Part shown: piece after piece, positions 1 to 7,446 of the stretch
How positions within the stretch are numbered: the first letter of the stretch is position 1
How the letters are laid out: each line of letters starts with the position of its first letter
Assembly (NCBI GenBank): GCA_964541225.1
Contig: CAZIPN010000042.1
Coordinates: forward strand, 1 to 12,622
DNA: 12,622 nucleotides
Source of the DNA: CAZIPN01 sp964541225
GTDB taxonomy: Bacteria > Actinomycetota > Coriobacteriia > Anaerosomatales > JAAXUF01
Direction: 5' to 3'
Notes under the pieces: model-generated
Told to the model about the DNA's origin: nothing
Databases searched by the model: none
The model's input: the letters and a program-made list of their open reading frames with translations, nothing else
Position numbers and translations under genes: made by a program

Positions 1-722
1 CGGGCGGCCACGGTGGCGGCCGCGGACATGAGGGCGGTCACGGGCACGGCGGCGGTCACGGGGACGACGGCGGCCGCGGACACGGCGGCGGCCATGGCGG
101 CGGCCACGGACACCAGGGAGGACATCCCGGCGGCAGGTTTCATCATCACTACGCTGACGGAAGTCCACCCTGGGACATCGGCCGTGCGCAGCCGGAAATG
201 GTCGCTCTTGAGGATGCTGCAACGTTTGGTCCGCGGGTCCTCGACATCGGCTGTGGTACCGGCGAGGTGGCGCTCTTTCTAGCGAGCAGAGGTCATGAGG
301 TTCTCGGCATCGATGGTGTGGACTCGGCGATTGTGCAAGCGCGAGTCAAGGCCAAGGAACGCGGCTTGAACGCGCGATTCGTCGTGGGCGACGTCTTGGG
401 TCTGCTACCCACTCTCGAGGGTCGGCCGTTCGATGCGGTGGTCGACGTGGGCTTCTTCCACGCGCTTTCCGATGAGCAGCGCACAACGCTTGCCGAGGAA
501 CTCGTGGATACCGTGGCGCCGGGCGGCGTCTATGTGATGCTGTGTTTCTCGGATCGTGTTCCCGGTGCGTTTGGACCACGGCGTGTGAGCGAAGCCGAGA
601 TCCGCTCGGTGTTCTCTGGGGATGGGCTCGGCGTGCGCGAAGTGCGTCCCGCCGAGCTGCATTCGGCAAGGCCCGAGATGCCAGTGGTCGACGCGAATCT
701 CGCGATCATCGAGCGCAGGTAG
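1..722 (+). CDS. Class I SAM-dependent methyltransferase with Gly/His-rich N-terminal extension (5' end outside window)
   Basis: The frame is open from the first full codon at base 3 to a TAG at 720-722, giving 239 visible residues. No ATG, GTG or TTG occurs in frame before 198. The conserved block SPPWDIGRAQPE, which normally precedes the Rossmann core in this methyltransferase group, lies upstream of that ATG (162-197). The gene therefore starts outside the window, and an ATG at 198 would truncate it. Motif I is VLDIGCGTGEVALFLASRG (about 237-295), followed by the acidic GID end of strand 2. The FDAVVDVGFFHALSDEQR block and the APGGVYVMLCFSD strand are typical of the family. Before the core lie about 49 residues made almost only of Gly and His. 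The substrate cannot be told; small-molecule (thiol, metalloid) methylation is a guess. It converges with the acetyltransferase gene ending at 805. Confidence 0.85.
   Translation, partial: GGHGGGRGHEGGHGHGGGHGDDGGRGHGGGHGGGHGHQGGHPGGRFHHHYADGSPPWDIGRAQPEMVALEDAATFGPRVLDIGCGTGEVALFLASRGHEVLGIDGVDSAIVQARVKAKERGLNARFVVGDVLGLLPTLEGRPFDAVVDVGFFHALSDEQRTTLAEELVDTVAPGGVYVMLCFSDRVPGAFGPRRVSEAEIRSVFSGDGLGVREVRPAELHSARPEMPVVDANLAIIERR
3..149 (+). repeat. Gly/His-rich low-complexity coding repeat
   Basis: The 49 codons from 3 to 149 encode 27 Gly and 13 His in irregular GGH, GHG and GGGH units, ending in HHH. The DNA is an imperfect array of GGC/GGT and CAC/CAT codons, prone to slippage. His-rich tracts of this kind bind Ni or Zn in HypB, UreE and SlyD; that role here is inference. 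The tract continues past the window start, so its full length is unknown. Confidence 0.85.
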
Positions 723-804
723 GACCGGGCGGCGCGCTGCGGGATGTCTGCTGTCGGCACGACGGAAACTCTGTGGCCACGCACTCACTATCGCAAACGT
801 CGAG

Positions 805-1293
805 TCAGCGGCACTTCTCCATGAACACGAACGGAACGCCGCCGTCGATGTCGCGCGGTTCCATGAGCGTATAGCCGAGAGACTCGTACAGAGCCACGGC
901 GTTTCCGATTTCAGCGCCCGTGAACAACTCGAAGCGTCGCGCGTGGGGATATGCGGCTTCCAGCTGCCTCATCAGTGCGCGAGCAGCACCTCGGCCACGA
1001 TATTTGGGCAGAACCGCGAGTCGGCGGACCGTCACCGACTCGGAATCCATGTTCTCGCCGCGAACGGTGCCGACGAGCTGGCCATCGATCACCGCGACCA
1101 GCACGGAGTCACCCGCGTCCAAGGTTGCCACGACTTCGGAACCGTCTTCGTGGATGGGAGGGATGTCGACACCCAGAGCCTCGGCCACGGTCGCGAAAGC
1201 CCGTCTCACGATGGATGCGACCGCTTCCGCTTCATCCCTGGTGGCCGACCGGACCGCCACACCAGACGTGCTCGTTGACGCGGACTCACTCAT
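805..1293 (-). CDS. GNAT family N-acetyltransferase
   Basis: A 162-residue protein. The acetyl-CoA binding motif A is RRLAVLPKYRGRGAARAL (about residues 90-107), with the pyrophosphate-loop pattern YRGRGA, and the C-terminal motif B is NAVALYESLGY (131-141). The fold length fits a single GNAT domain (150-170 residues). I chose the ATG at 1291-1293 (MSESAS). A longer in-frame ORF to 1479 would lie inside the upstream flavin reductase and adds sequence unlike any GNAT. The chosen start overlaps the reductase stop (1286-1288) by 8 bases, so translation is probably coupled. The Shine-Dalgarno before it is weak, which fits coupling. Substrate unknown; amines, amino acids or protein N-termini are possible. 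Confidence 0.85.
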   Translation of the reverse strand: MSESASTSTSGVAVRSATRDEAEAVASIVRRAFATVAEALGVDIPPIHEDGSEVVATLDAGDSVLVAVIDGQLVGTVRGENMDSESVTVRRLAVLPKYRGRGAARALMRQLEAAYPHARRFELFTGAEIGNAVALYESLGYTLMEPRDIDGGVPFVFMEKCR

Positions 1294-1873
1294 CTGAGGG
1301 TGTGTTCTTGATCCGGCCGCCCACGTCGTAGGCATCGGCGACTTTGGACCCCAGTGCGCGATACTCGCGAACGCCGGCGCAGTAGACCAGCGGGTCAAGC
1401 GCGTCCATCTCAACAAGGTTGGTCCCAGTGCGCAGAACCGACTCGTCAGCATGAGACTCGACGATTTCGCCAAAGACAACCACGTAGCCGCCCACCTTGA
1501 CCTCGTTGGTGACTCGGCATTCCAGATTGAACGGGCATTGTTCGATGATCGGGGTGGAGATGACTGCCGAGGGGACGAGAGTCAGACCGGTGGCGGCGAA
1601 CTTGTCGACGGAACGTCCTTGGGTCGTGCCGCAGTAGTCCACCTCGGCCACGAGCGCGGTGTTGGGGATGTTGACCGTGAACTCGCCGCCCGCCCGGATG
1701 AGCTCCAGGGTGTGGCGGCTGTTGCGCAGACCCATCGCTACAGTCGGCGGAGTGGACGAGACGATGTTGAGCCACGCCACGGCGAGCGTGTCAGCGCGGT
1801 CCATAGTGCCGCCAACCACCAACGCGGCTGGCATTGGAAAGAGCCGCTCTAGCGGCCCGAGACGTCTCTTCAT
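1286..1873 (-). CDS. Flavoredoxin / flavin reductase-like FMN-binding protein
   Basis: A 195-residue protein of the flavin reductase-like (DIM6/NTAB, flavoredoxin) family. The N-terminal strand PMPAALVVGGTMDRADTLAVAWLNIVSS, then PPTVAMGLRNSRHT and GEFTVNIPN, are the usual FMN-binding blocks (about residues 13-71). DYCGTTQGRSVDKFAATGL (79-97) matches the conserved CGxxSGRxxDKF segment of anaerobe flavoredoxins. These proteins bind FMN and pass electrons in the cytoplasm; the partner cannot be read from sequence. The start ATG (1871-1873) has a good Shine-Dalgarno (AGGGGAG) about 9 bases upstream. It is the first gene of a two-gene minus-strand unit with the acetyltransferase. Confidence 0.88.
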   Translation of the reverse strand: MKRRLGPLERLFPMPAALVVGGTMDRADTLAVAWLNIVSSTPPTVAMGLRNSRHTLELIRAGGEFTVNIPNTALVAEVDYCGTTQGRSVDKFAATGLTLVPSAVISTPIIEQCPFNLECRVTNEVKVGGYVVVFGEIVESHADESVLRTGTNLVEMDALDPLVYCAGVREYRALGSKVADAYDVGGRIKNTPSDE

Positions 1874-2103
1874 GTCGGCGACTCCCCTCGTTCACAACAG
1901 CGCGATACTCGGACGGTTCCTACGAGCTGCCATTCTATACCTGGCGCGATCGGCAGCCCGCGGGCAAGCTCGAGCGAGCGTGCTGTCCACGGCCCGTTGC
2001 CTCGCCCAGGAATGTCGTCCGACAGCTCGAGCTATTGACCGGCCGCCGCCTCGACGCCACACTATGCGCACGCACAACCGCACGATCGCAGATGGCGTAC
2101 GTC
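1874..2103. other. Intergenic region between divergent flavoredoxin and met units
   Basis: No convincing protein gene lies here on either strand; the open frames crossing it have no family features and run through both neighbours. It should hold the divergent promoters. Visible elements are the minus-strand TATAGAAT at 1932-1939, a perfect 10-bp palindrome AGCTCGAGCT (2024-2033), and directly after it TTGACC (2035-2040). TTGACC could be a -35 box; the best downstream hexamer, CACTAT at 2060-2065, is a poor -10 at 19-base spacing. Confidence 0.4.
1932..1939 (-). promoter_or_regulatory. Possible -10 element for the flavoredoxin gene
   Basis: On the minus strand these bases read TATAGAAT, an AT-rich island in GC-rich DNA, about 58 bases before the flavoredoxin start. 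It contains TAGAAT (5 of 6 matches to TATAAT). I see no convincing -35 at 16-18 bases, so this is only a candidate. Confidence 0.3.
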
Positions 2104-2109
2104 TAGTAT
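2104..2109 (+). promoter_or_regulatory. Candidate -10 box for the met leader transcript
   Basis: TAGTAT fits the TAnnnT core of actinobacterial -10 boxes. Seven bases separate it from a GTG at 2117-2119 that is in frame with the Met-rich leader ORF. This is the spacing expected if transcription starts at or beside the G of the start codon (leaderless mRNA). No good -35 is visible. Confidence 0.4.
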
Positions 2110-2161
2110 CGGCGCCGTGATCGAGCCCGGATATCGTGAAGGAGGTGGATCGAGAAACATC

Positions 2162-2269
2162 ATGGTTTGCCCCTCTGAGTTCGTGATGATGATGGACATG
2201 ATGATGACCCAGCCCGGGTCTATCGGCGCATGCGCCGAACTCGGGCGGACATCTGCCGACCGCTTCTAG
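2162..2269 (+). CDS. Methionine-rich leader peptide upstream of metYXW
   Basis: ATG at 2162 to TAG at 2267-2269 encodes 35 residues: MVCPSEFVMMMDMMM, then TQPGSIGACAELGRTSADRF. Six of the seven codons at 2186-2206 are ATG (seven Met in total). The ORF sits directly before three methionine-biosynthesis genes in the same orientation; its stop is 57 bases before metY. A near-perfect Shine-Dalgarno, AAGGAGGT, lies at 2139-2146, but 15 bases separate it from this ATG, longer than usual. The same frame stays open upstream to a GTG at 2117, seven bases after a -10-like box, which would give a 50-residue peptide started leaderlessly. The role, sensing charged Met-tRNA by ribosome stalling, is inferred by analogy with trp, his, thr and leu/ilv leader peptides. 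Confidence 0.65.
   Translation: MVCPSEFVMMMDMMMTQPGSIGACAELGRTSADRF
2212..2246 (+). promoter_or_regulatory. Attenuator stem-loop 1 (pause/anti-antiterminator candidate)
   Basis: GCCCGGGT (2212-2219) pairs with ACTCGGGC (2239-2246) in 8 pairs including one G-U. After a 3-base bulge (2220-2222), TCGGCG (2223-2228) pairs with CGCCGA (2233-2238) around a CATG loop. The 5' arm begins five bases after the last ATG of the Met run, so a ribosome stalled there would cover it and release the 3' arm. GGGCGG at 2243-2248 could then pair with CCGCTT (2260-2265), a weak alternative helix that excludes stem-loop 2. Confidence 0.55.
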
Positions 2270-2282
2270 TCGCGCGGTCGGG
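2256..2282 (+). terminator. Stem-loop 2, candidate attenuator terminator before metY
   Basis: CCGACCGC (2256-2263) and GCGGTCGG (2274-2281) form a perfect 8-bp GC-rich stem with a 10-base loop containing the leader TAG codon. The following bases (TATCGTTCCATTC) are T-enriched but not a clean U-tract, so intrinsic termination may be weak or need Rho. It ends 45 bases before metY. Confidence 0.45.
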
Positions 2283-2326
2283 TATCGTTCCATTCATACG
2301 CGGAACCGGAGAGAGAGCTGACTACC

Positions 2327-3624
<1,298 letters not shown>

Positions 3625-3628
<4 letters not shown>

Positions 3629-4848
3629 CCTCTCCGCTGGAGCGCACCGATCACATGACTTTGATGACCCGAGGCTCTGGGCCGCGGCGCTGCGCGCTTC
3701 CTCGCGGTCTGGATCTTGTGTCGGGCAAGCGTCTCGAGTACGTCGAGATCACCTACGAAACGTGGGGCGAACTCGACGAGACCGGTTCGAACGCGGTGCT
3801 CATCTGCCACGCCCTCACGGGCGACTCGCATGTGGCCGCAGGCCCAGGCCACAACGGGCGCGAGCGACCCGGATGGTGGGACGTGATGGTCGGCCCAGGG
3901 CGAGCCTTCGACACGAACAAGTACTTCGTCATTTGCAGCAACGTGCTTGGGGGATGCTCCGGTACGACGGGTCCGGGATCCATCGATCCCCGCACCGAGC
4001 TGCCTTATGGTCTCACCTTCCCGCTGGTGACGATCGAAGACATGGTGAACGCTCAAGCGACCCTGCTCGACACGATTGGCGTGCGTAGGCTCCTTGCCGT
4101 TGTCGGCGGGTCGGTCGGCGGAATGCAGGCCCTCGCGTGGGCGAAGCTGTATCCCGAACGCGTGCGCACGTGCATCGGCGTGGCATCAACGCCACGCCTC
4201 GGCGCTCAAGCAATCGGCTTCAACGAGGTGGGTCGGCAGGCCATTCTCGCCGATCCGAACTTCCACGGTGGCGACTACTACGGCAAAGATCAGCCCGAAC
4301 GCGGGCTTGCCATCGCACGGATGGTCGGTCACATCACCTATCTGTCGGACGAGTCCATGCGGGCCAAGTTTGGGCGTCGGCTGCAGGATCGCGACTACCA
4401 CGCATTCGACTTTGTCGCCGAATTCGAAGTCGAAAGCTACCTGGAGTATCAGGGACGCAAGTTCGTGGAACGGTTCGACGCGAACACGTATCTGTACATG
4501 ACCAAGGCGATGGACTACTTCGATCTCGCGTCGGGGTACCGGTCGGTCTCCGAGGCGCTTGCCGACTCACCCGTGCGCTGGCTGCTGCTCACCTTTTCGA
4601 GCGACTGGCTCTTTCCCACGTACCAGACGCAGGGACTGGTCGACTGCTTGCGCGAAACTGGACGTGAAGTCTCATTCGCCGAGATCCCCAGCCCGTATGG
4701 GCACGACGCGTTCCTCCTCGAACCGGACGAGCAGCGCCGCTACATCGAGCCGTTCCTTGAGCGCGCGCTGGAAGAAGAGCGAGCCGATGCTGCCTCGGCT
4801 GCTTTGAGCATGTCTGCCGAGTCAGCCACGGAGGATGAGGACCAGTGA
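3625..4848 (+). CDS. metX: Homoserine O-acetyltransferase
   Basis: A 407-residue alpha/beta-hydrolase-fold acyltransferase that activates homoserine for sulfhydrylation by MetY. The nucleophile elbow GGSVGGMQ gives Ser163; Asp327 in FSSDWLFP and His360 in YGHDAFLLE complete the triad. The segments ICHALTGDSHV, GWWDVMVGPGRAFDT, CSNVLGGCSGTTGP and LTFPLVTIEDMV are hallmarks of MetX. Acetyl rather than succinyl specificity is inferred from the pairing with metY, because homoserine succinyltransferases also occur in this fold family. The C-terminus after about residue 383 is an Ala/Glu-rich acidic tail outside the catalytic domain. It starts inside the metY stop and its own TGA overlaps the metW GTG, giving a fully coupled operon. 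Confidence 0.95.
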
Positions 4849-5465
4849 GCGCCGCCGACCTGCTTCGTGCCGACTTGCAGCTCGTCATTTCTCTCGTACC
4901 CGAGGGCAGTCGAGTCCTCGACTTGGGCTGCGGGGACGGCTCGCTCATGGCTCATCTTCGCGACGAACGAGGCTGCGAAGTGCGTGGCATCGAGCTCGCC
5001 GCCGAGGAGATTGCGGCGGCCCTCGGCCAAGGCCTGTCGGTGGTCCAGGCCGACCTTGATGCTGGACTGGCGGGCTATCCTGATGCGACGTTTGACGTCG
5101 TCGTGCTCTCGCAGACTATCCAGGTCACGCGCAATCCAACCTTGGTCATGCGCGAGATGCTCAGAGTGGGCAAGCGCGGCATCGTCACGTTCCCGAATTT
5201 CGGCTACTGGCGGCTCCGAGGCTACCTGGCGTTTCGCGGGCGCATGCCGATCAGCGAGTCGATTCCGTTTTCGTGGTACGACACGCCCAACATCCACCAC
5301 ACGACACTGAGGGATTTTCGAGCCTTCATTGATGCGGTGGGCGGAGAGATCGAGCGGGAGATTCCGCTGCGTGCCGGCGAGTGGCGTCAGCGAGTTCGCG
5401 AGGTGCGGATGATGCCGAATCTCCTCGCCGACATAGCCGTTGCGGTCGTGCGCCCAAAGCAGTAG
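4845..5465 (+). CDS. metW: Methionine biosynthesis protein MetW
   Basis: A 206-residue methyltransferase-fold protein. Motif I is VLDLGCGDGSL (24-34). The MetW signature runs from IVTFPNFGYWRLRGYL (about 113-128) through GRMPISESIPFSWYDTPNIHHTTLRDF (132-158). MetW is found beside metX in many bacteria and is reported to support MetX activity; its own enzymatic reaction is not settled. The start is a GTG that overlaps the metX TGA (GTGA), so it is translated by coupling. The usual family length is about 200 residues, so the protein is intact. Two SAM-fold proteins thus occur in this window, but only this one belongs to the methionine operon. Confidence 0.93.
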   Translation: MSAADLLRADLQLVISLVPEGSRVLDLGCGDGSLMAHLRDERGCEVRGIELAAEEIAAALGQGLSVVQADLDAGLAGYPDATFDVVVLSQTIQVTRNPTLVMREMLRVGKRGIVTFPNFGYWRLRGYLAFRGRMPISESIPFSWYDTPNIHHTTLRDFRAFIDAVGGEIEREIPLRAGEWRQRVREVRMMPNLLADIAVAVVRPKQ

Positions 5466-5490
5466 TCGCCCCAGATGCCTTCGCTCGCGC

Positions 5491-5496
5491 TATGCT
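5491..5496 (+). promoter_or_regulatory. Candidate -10 box giving a leaderless rsgA mRNA
   Basis: TATGCT lies six bases before the GTG at 5503, the spacing at which transcription would start on the start codon itself. No Shine-Dalgarno precedes that GTG, and no clear -35 is visible. The 37-base gap after metW leaves room for a separate promoter, although read-through from metYXW is also possible. Confidence 0.4.
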
Positions 5497-5502
5497 GTCC
5501 CC

Positions 5503-6606
5503 GTGTCCGTGCCCGCGAACAGCATCGCCCCGACCCTCGCTGAACTCGGCTGGTCCGAGTCGTGGAACGCCACCTTCGGCGATCTTGCCGAGGATGGGTT
5601 CGTGCCGGCGCGTGTGGTGCGGGTCGATCGTGAGTTCCCGCTCGTGATGACGGGTGAAGGTGCGATGCGTGCCGAGCCCGCAGTCCACTTGGTCAAGACA
5701 CGCGGAGTTGGAAGTCGTGCCGTTGTCGGCGATTGGGTGGCGGTATCGCGGCCCAAGACACATGATCTCGCCATCATCGAAGCCATCCTCCCGCGCACAA
5801 CCGCGTTCACTCGCAAGGACCCAGGCGAGCAGACTGGCGAGCAGGTACTGATCGCCAACGTCGACGTCGTCTTTGTGATGCAGGCACTCTCAGGCCGCGG
5901 GCTGAACGCGCGCAGGCTTGAGCGAGAGCTTGTCCTTGCGTGGGAGAGCGGAGCTCAGCCCGTGGTCGTGCTGACGAAAGCCGACATCGCGGAGAGCATC
6001 GACGACCAGCGCGCGCTTGCCGAGGAGTCCGCCCACGAGGTTCGAGTCATCGTGGAGAGCGCGATAACCGGGCTCGGACTTGAGGAGATCCGCACGCTCA
6101 TTCCACCGGGGACGAGCGCGGCTCTGCTCGGCGGGTCGGGTGTGGGCAAGTCGACGCTGGTCAACCGGCTCGTGGGCGAGGACGTGCAGGCCACCCAGCG
6201 GGTGCGGACGCGAGACGACAAAGGGCGCCACACGACGGTGGCTCGGGAACTCGTGCACGTGCCGGATGGCGGGGTTGTGATCGACACGCCCGGGATGCGC
6301 GGTTTGGCACTGTGGGACGCCGAGGACGGGATCGCGCGCGCGTTTCCCGACATAGATTCGCTTTCAGAACTGTGTCGCTTCCGCGATTGTGCGCATGGCG
6401 ATGAGCCTGGGTGCGCGGTGAGGCGCGCGGTCGAAGAAGGGACGCTGTCTGCTCTGCGGCTTGAGAGCTATCGGGCGTTGCAGACCGAGCTCGTCCAGCT
6501 GGGAAGGAAACAGGACGAACGCGCGTGGGCCGAGAAGGATCAGTCGCGCGCAGGCGGCCCGAAGAAGCCCCGCGGTCGTGGGTCGGGGAGGAAAGGACGT
6601 CAATGA
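5503..6606 (+). CDS. rsgA: Small ribosomal subunit biogenesis GTPase RsgA
   Basis: A 367-residue circularly permuted GTPase that acts late in 30S subunit assembly. From the GTG at 5503 the order is: N-terminal OB-fold RNA-binding region (GDWVAVSRP near residue 77); G4 TKAD (158-161), which precedes G1 as expected for the permuted family; G1 GGSGVGKST (210-218); a TRDDKGRHTT switch region (about 237-246); and G3 DTPG (261-264). The C-terminal zinc motif is Cys291, Cys296, His298 and Cys304 (CRFRDCAHGDEPGC). A basic Arg/Lys/Gly tail follows, probably for RNA contact. An in-frame ORF extends upstream to 5440 inside metW but adds 21 residues with no family likeness. The GTG at 5509 is an alternative start. 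The stop overlaps the next gene by ATGA. Confidence 0.93.
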   Translation: MSVPANSIAPTLAELGWSESWNATFGDLAEDGFVPARVVRVDREFPLVMTGEGAMRAEPAVHLVKTRGVGSRAVVGDWVAVSRPKTHDLAIIEAILPRTTAFTRKDPGEQTGEQVLIANVDVVFVMQALSGRGLNARRLERELVLAWESGAQPVVVLTKADIAESIDDQRALAEESAHEVRVIVESAITGLGLEEIRTLIPPGTSAALLGGSGVGKSTLVNRLVGEDVQATQRVRTRDDKGRHTTVARELVHVPDGGVVIDTPGMRGLALWDAEDGIARAFPDIDSLSELCRFRDCAHGDEPGCAVRRAVEEGTLSALRLESYRALQTELVQLGRKQDERAWAEKDQSRAGGPKKPRGRGSGRKGRQ

Positions 6607-7100
6607 CCAAGACGCGTGAGGGAGTCGCGCTTTCTCACATTCTCATCGGCGATCTGGTGACACCACATTCGCCGACCGACCCGTTCTCCTATGTGGCGAG
6701 TGTCGTCTTGCTCGATGGCGAGCTGAAGCAGGTCTCACTACCCGAGGCGCTCGGCGAATACCCCAAGGACCCGAGCACGGTGTCACTTGATGCCGAGCGG
6801 CTGGACAAGCTCAAGGATGCGGCGAGTGACACCGATTCCGCCGAGGAACTGCTTGCGCGCTGCGACGAGGACACCTTCATTCCGTTTGGCGGGTGCGGCG
6901 TCGAGAACCTGCGCGCATTCGCCGCCGAAAACGCGCCGGGTCTGCTCGGCGATCCCGCGCTGAAGAAGGTGTCGCGCGCCGAGCTCCCGAAAGGCACGTT
7001 CGACAGCTCGCCTCTGCTGGTCGTGCTCATCTTGATCCTGCTGGTCGTGCTGCTTGCAGCTGGCGCGTGGATAGCAGTTCGCGTGGTAAGCGGCTACTAG
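6603..7100 (+). CDS. Hypothetical protein with C-terminal membrane anchor, coupled to rsgA
   Basis: A 165-residue protein that I do not assign to a family. The ATG at 6603 overlaps the rsgA TGA by four bases and has a GGGGAGG ribosome site upstream, so I prefer it over the longer frame from 6525. Residues 1-135 are soluble and rather acidic, with Cys87 and Cys98 in LLARCDEDTFIPFGGCG. Residues 137-159 form one strongly hydrophobic helix (LLVVLILILLVVLLAAGAW within it), followed by only a few residues. There is no signal peptide. The topology suggests a tail-anchored protein with a cytoplasmic body. The coupling to rsgA implies co-expression, but no ribosome-related role can be shown. Confidence 0.75.
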   Translation: MTKTREGVALSHILIGDLVTPHSPTDPFSYVASVVLLDGELKQVSLPEALGEYPKDPSTVSLDAERLDKLKDAASDTDSAEELLARCDEDTFIPFGGCGVENLRAFAAENAPGLLGDPALKKVSRAELPKGTFDSSPLLVVLILILLVVLLAAGAWIAVRVVSGY

Positions 7101-7198
7101 CGCGCGCTGGCCCAAGACGCTGCCCGCGCATCCGGTCTGCCGCTCTGCCGGGGGGCGCTGCTTGTGCGTGATCGCCCTCACGGGGCGGTTGCCTACAT

Positions 7199-7426
7199 TC
7201 AACATCCGGGTTCGCCCGGATGCCCGCAGCATCCGGATCGAGTCTGGAACTTGATCTTGGTATTGCGCACCACGAGCTTGATCTTGCGGCCCAGGGGCAT
7301 GGGCTGGCGCAAGTTGCGCAGCGCCGCTCGGGGATCAGGACCTGGACGCTTCATTTCGTTGCCGCACACAATGCACTCCTTGCCGCCCACATGACCGTGC
7401 GTGGTAGATTCCCTGACAACGGTCAA
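7199..7426 (-). CDS. Small cysteine-rich, probably zinc-binding protein
   Basis: A minus-strand ORF of up to 75 residues. It has KECIVCGNEM near the N-terminus (a CxxC knuckle) and ends in SGCCGHPGEPGC. The middle is basic (PLGRKIKLVVRNTKIKF). Four to five cysteines in two groups suggest a zinc ribbon, and I recall similar small proteins ending in CCGxxGEPGC in Gram-positive genomes, without being able to check. The longest form begins with TTG at 7426. GTG at 7390 gives 63 residues and keeps both cysteine groups. A GTG after AAGGAG (inside the CxxC) would break the first knuckle, so I do not favour it. It is divergent from the ABC transporter and converges with the membrane-protein gene. Function unknown. 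Confidence 0.55.
   Translation of the reverse strand: MTVVRESTTHGHVGGKECIVCGNEMKRPGPDPRAALRNLRQPMPLGRKIKLVVRNTKIKFQTRSGCCGHPGEPGC
7402..7410 (+). promoter_or_regulatory. Candidate extended -10 for the ABC transporter operon
   Basis: TGGTAGATT combines a TGn extension with a TAGATT hexamer (4 of 6 matches to TATAAT), 36 bases before the ATPase start at 7447, which has GGAG at 7438-7441 as ribosome site. The nearest -35-like sequence (TTGCCG, 7380-7385) is 19 bases away, so the call rests on the extended -10. It overlaps the 5' end of the longest form of the divergent Cys-rich gene. Confidence 0.3.
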
Positions 7427-7446
7427 TTGCCACCCATGGAGTTCTC

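Noticed and set aside
198..722. Methyltransferase starting at the ATG at 198
   Set aside because: This would cut off the conserved SPPWDIGRAQPE block, which lies in the same open frame just upstream.
1294..1479. N-terminal extension of the acetyltransferase to 1479
   Set aside because: It lies wholly within the flavoredoxin gene in another frame and shows no GNAT-like sequence.
2186..2206. ATG run as a random trinucleotide microsatellite
   Set aside because: It is interrupted by GAC in a way that keeps the frame, sits in a short ORF directly before met genes, and is correctly spaced to a strong hairpin. Chance cannot be excluded from one sequence.
1892..2293. Minus-strand ORF with a His run (HHHVHHHH) opposite the Met codons, like a his-operon leader
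   Set aside because: The His run is the complement of the ATG run. The ORF is long, has no ribosome site or family features, and no histidine gene lies downstream on that strand, whereas the plus strand reads straight into methionine genes.
2117..2326. SAM riboswitch in the metY leader
   Set aside because: A few bases (GAGGTGGA, GAAAC) recall the SAM-I core, but the kink-turn, GGCAACC-type segment and four-way junction pairing cannot be found. I cannot run a covariance search; a hit with Infernal to a SAM family would overturn this.
5440..5502. Upstream extension of rsgA into metW
   Set aside because: The 21 extra residues are Arg/Ser/Cys-rich shadow sequence of metW, and conserved RsgA sequence starts after the GTG at 5503.
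7173..7187. CGCCC/GGGCG hairpin after the rsgA-linked membrane protein as terminator
   Set aside because: Only five pairs and no U-tract; such short hairpins are expected by chance in GC-rich DNA.
7202..7222. Perfect hairpin CATCCGGG-TTCG-CCCGGATG as a transcription terminator
   Set aside because: It lies inside the Cys-rich protein codons (GHPGEPG) and has no T-run on either side, so coding constraint explains it better. A weak terminator role for the convergent genes stays possible.
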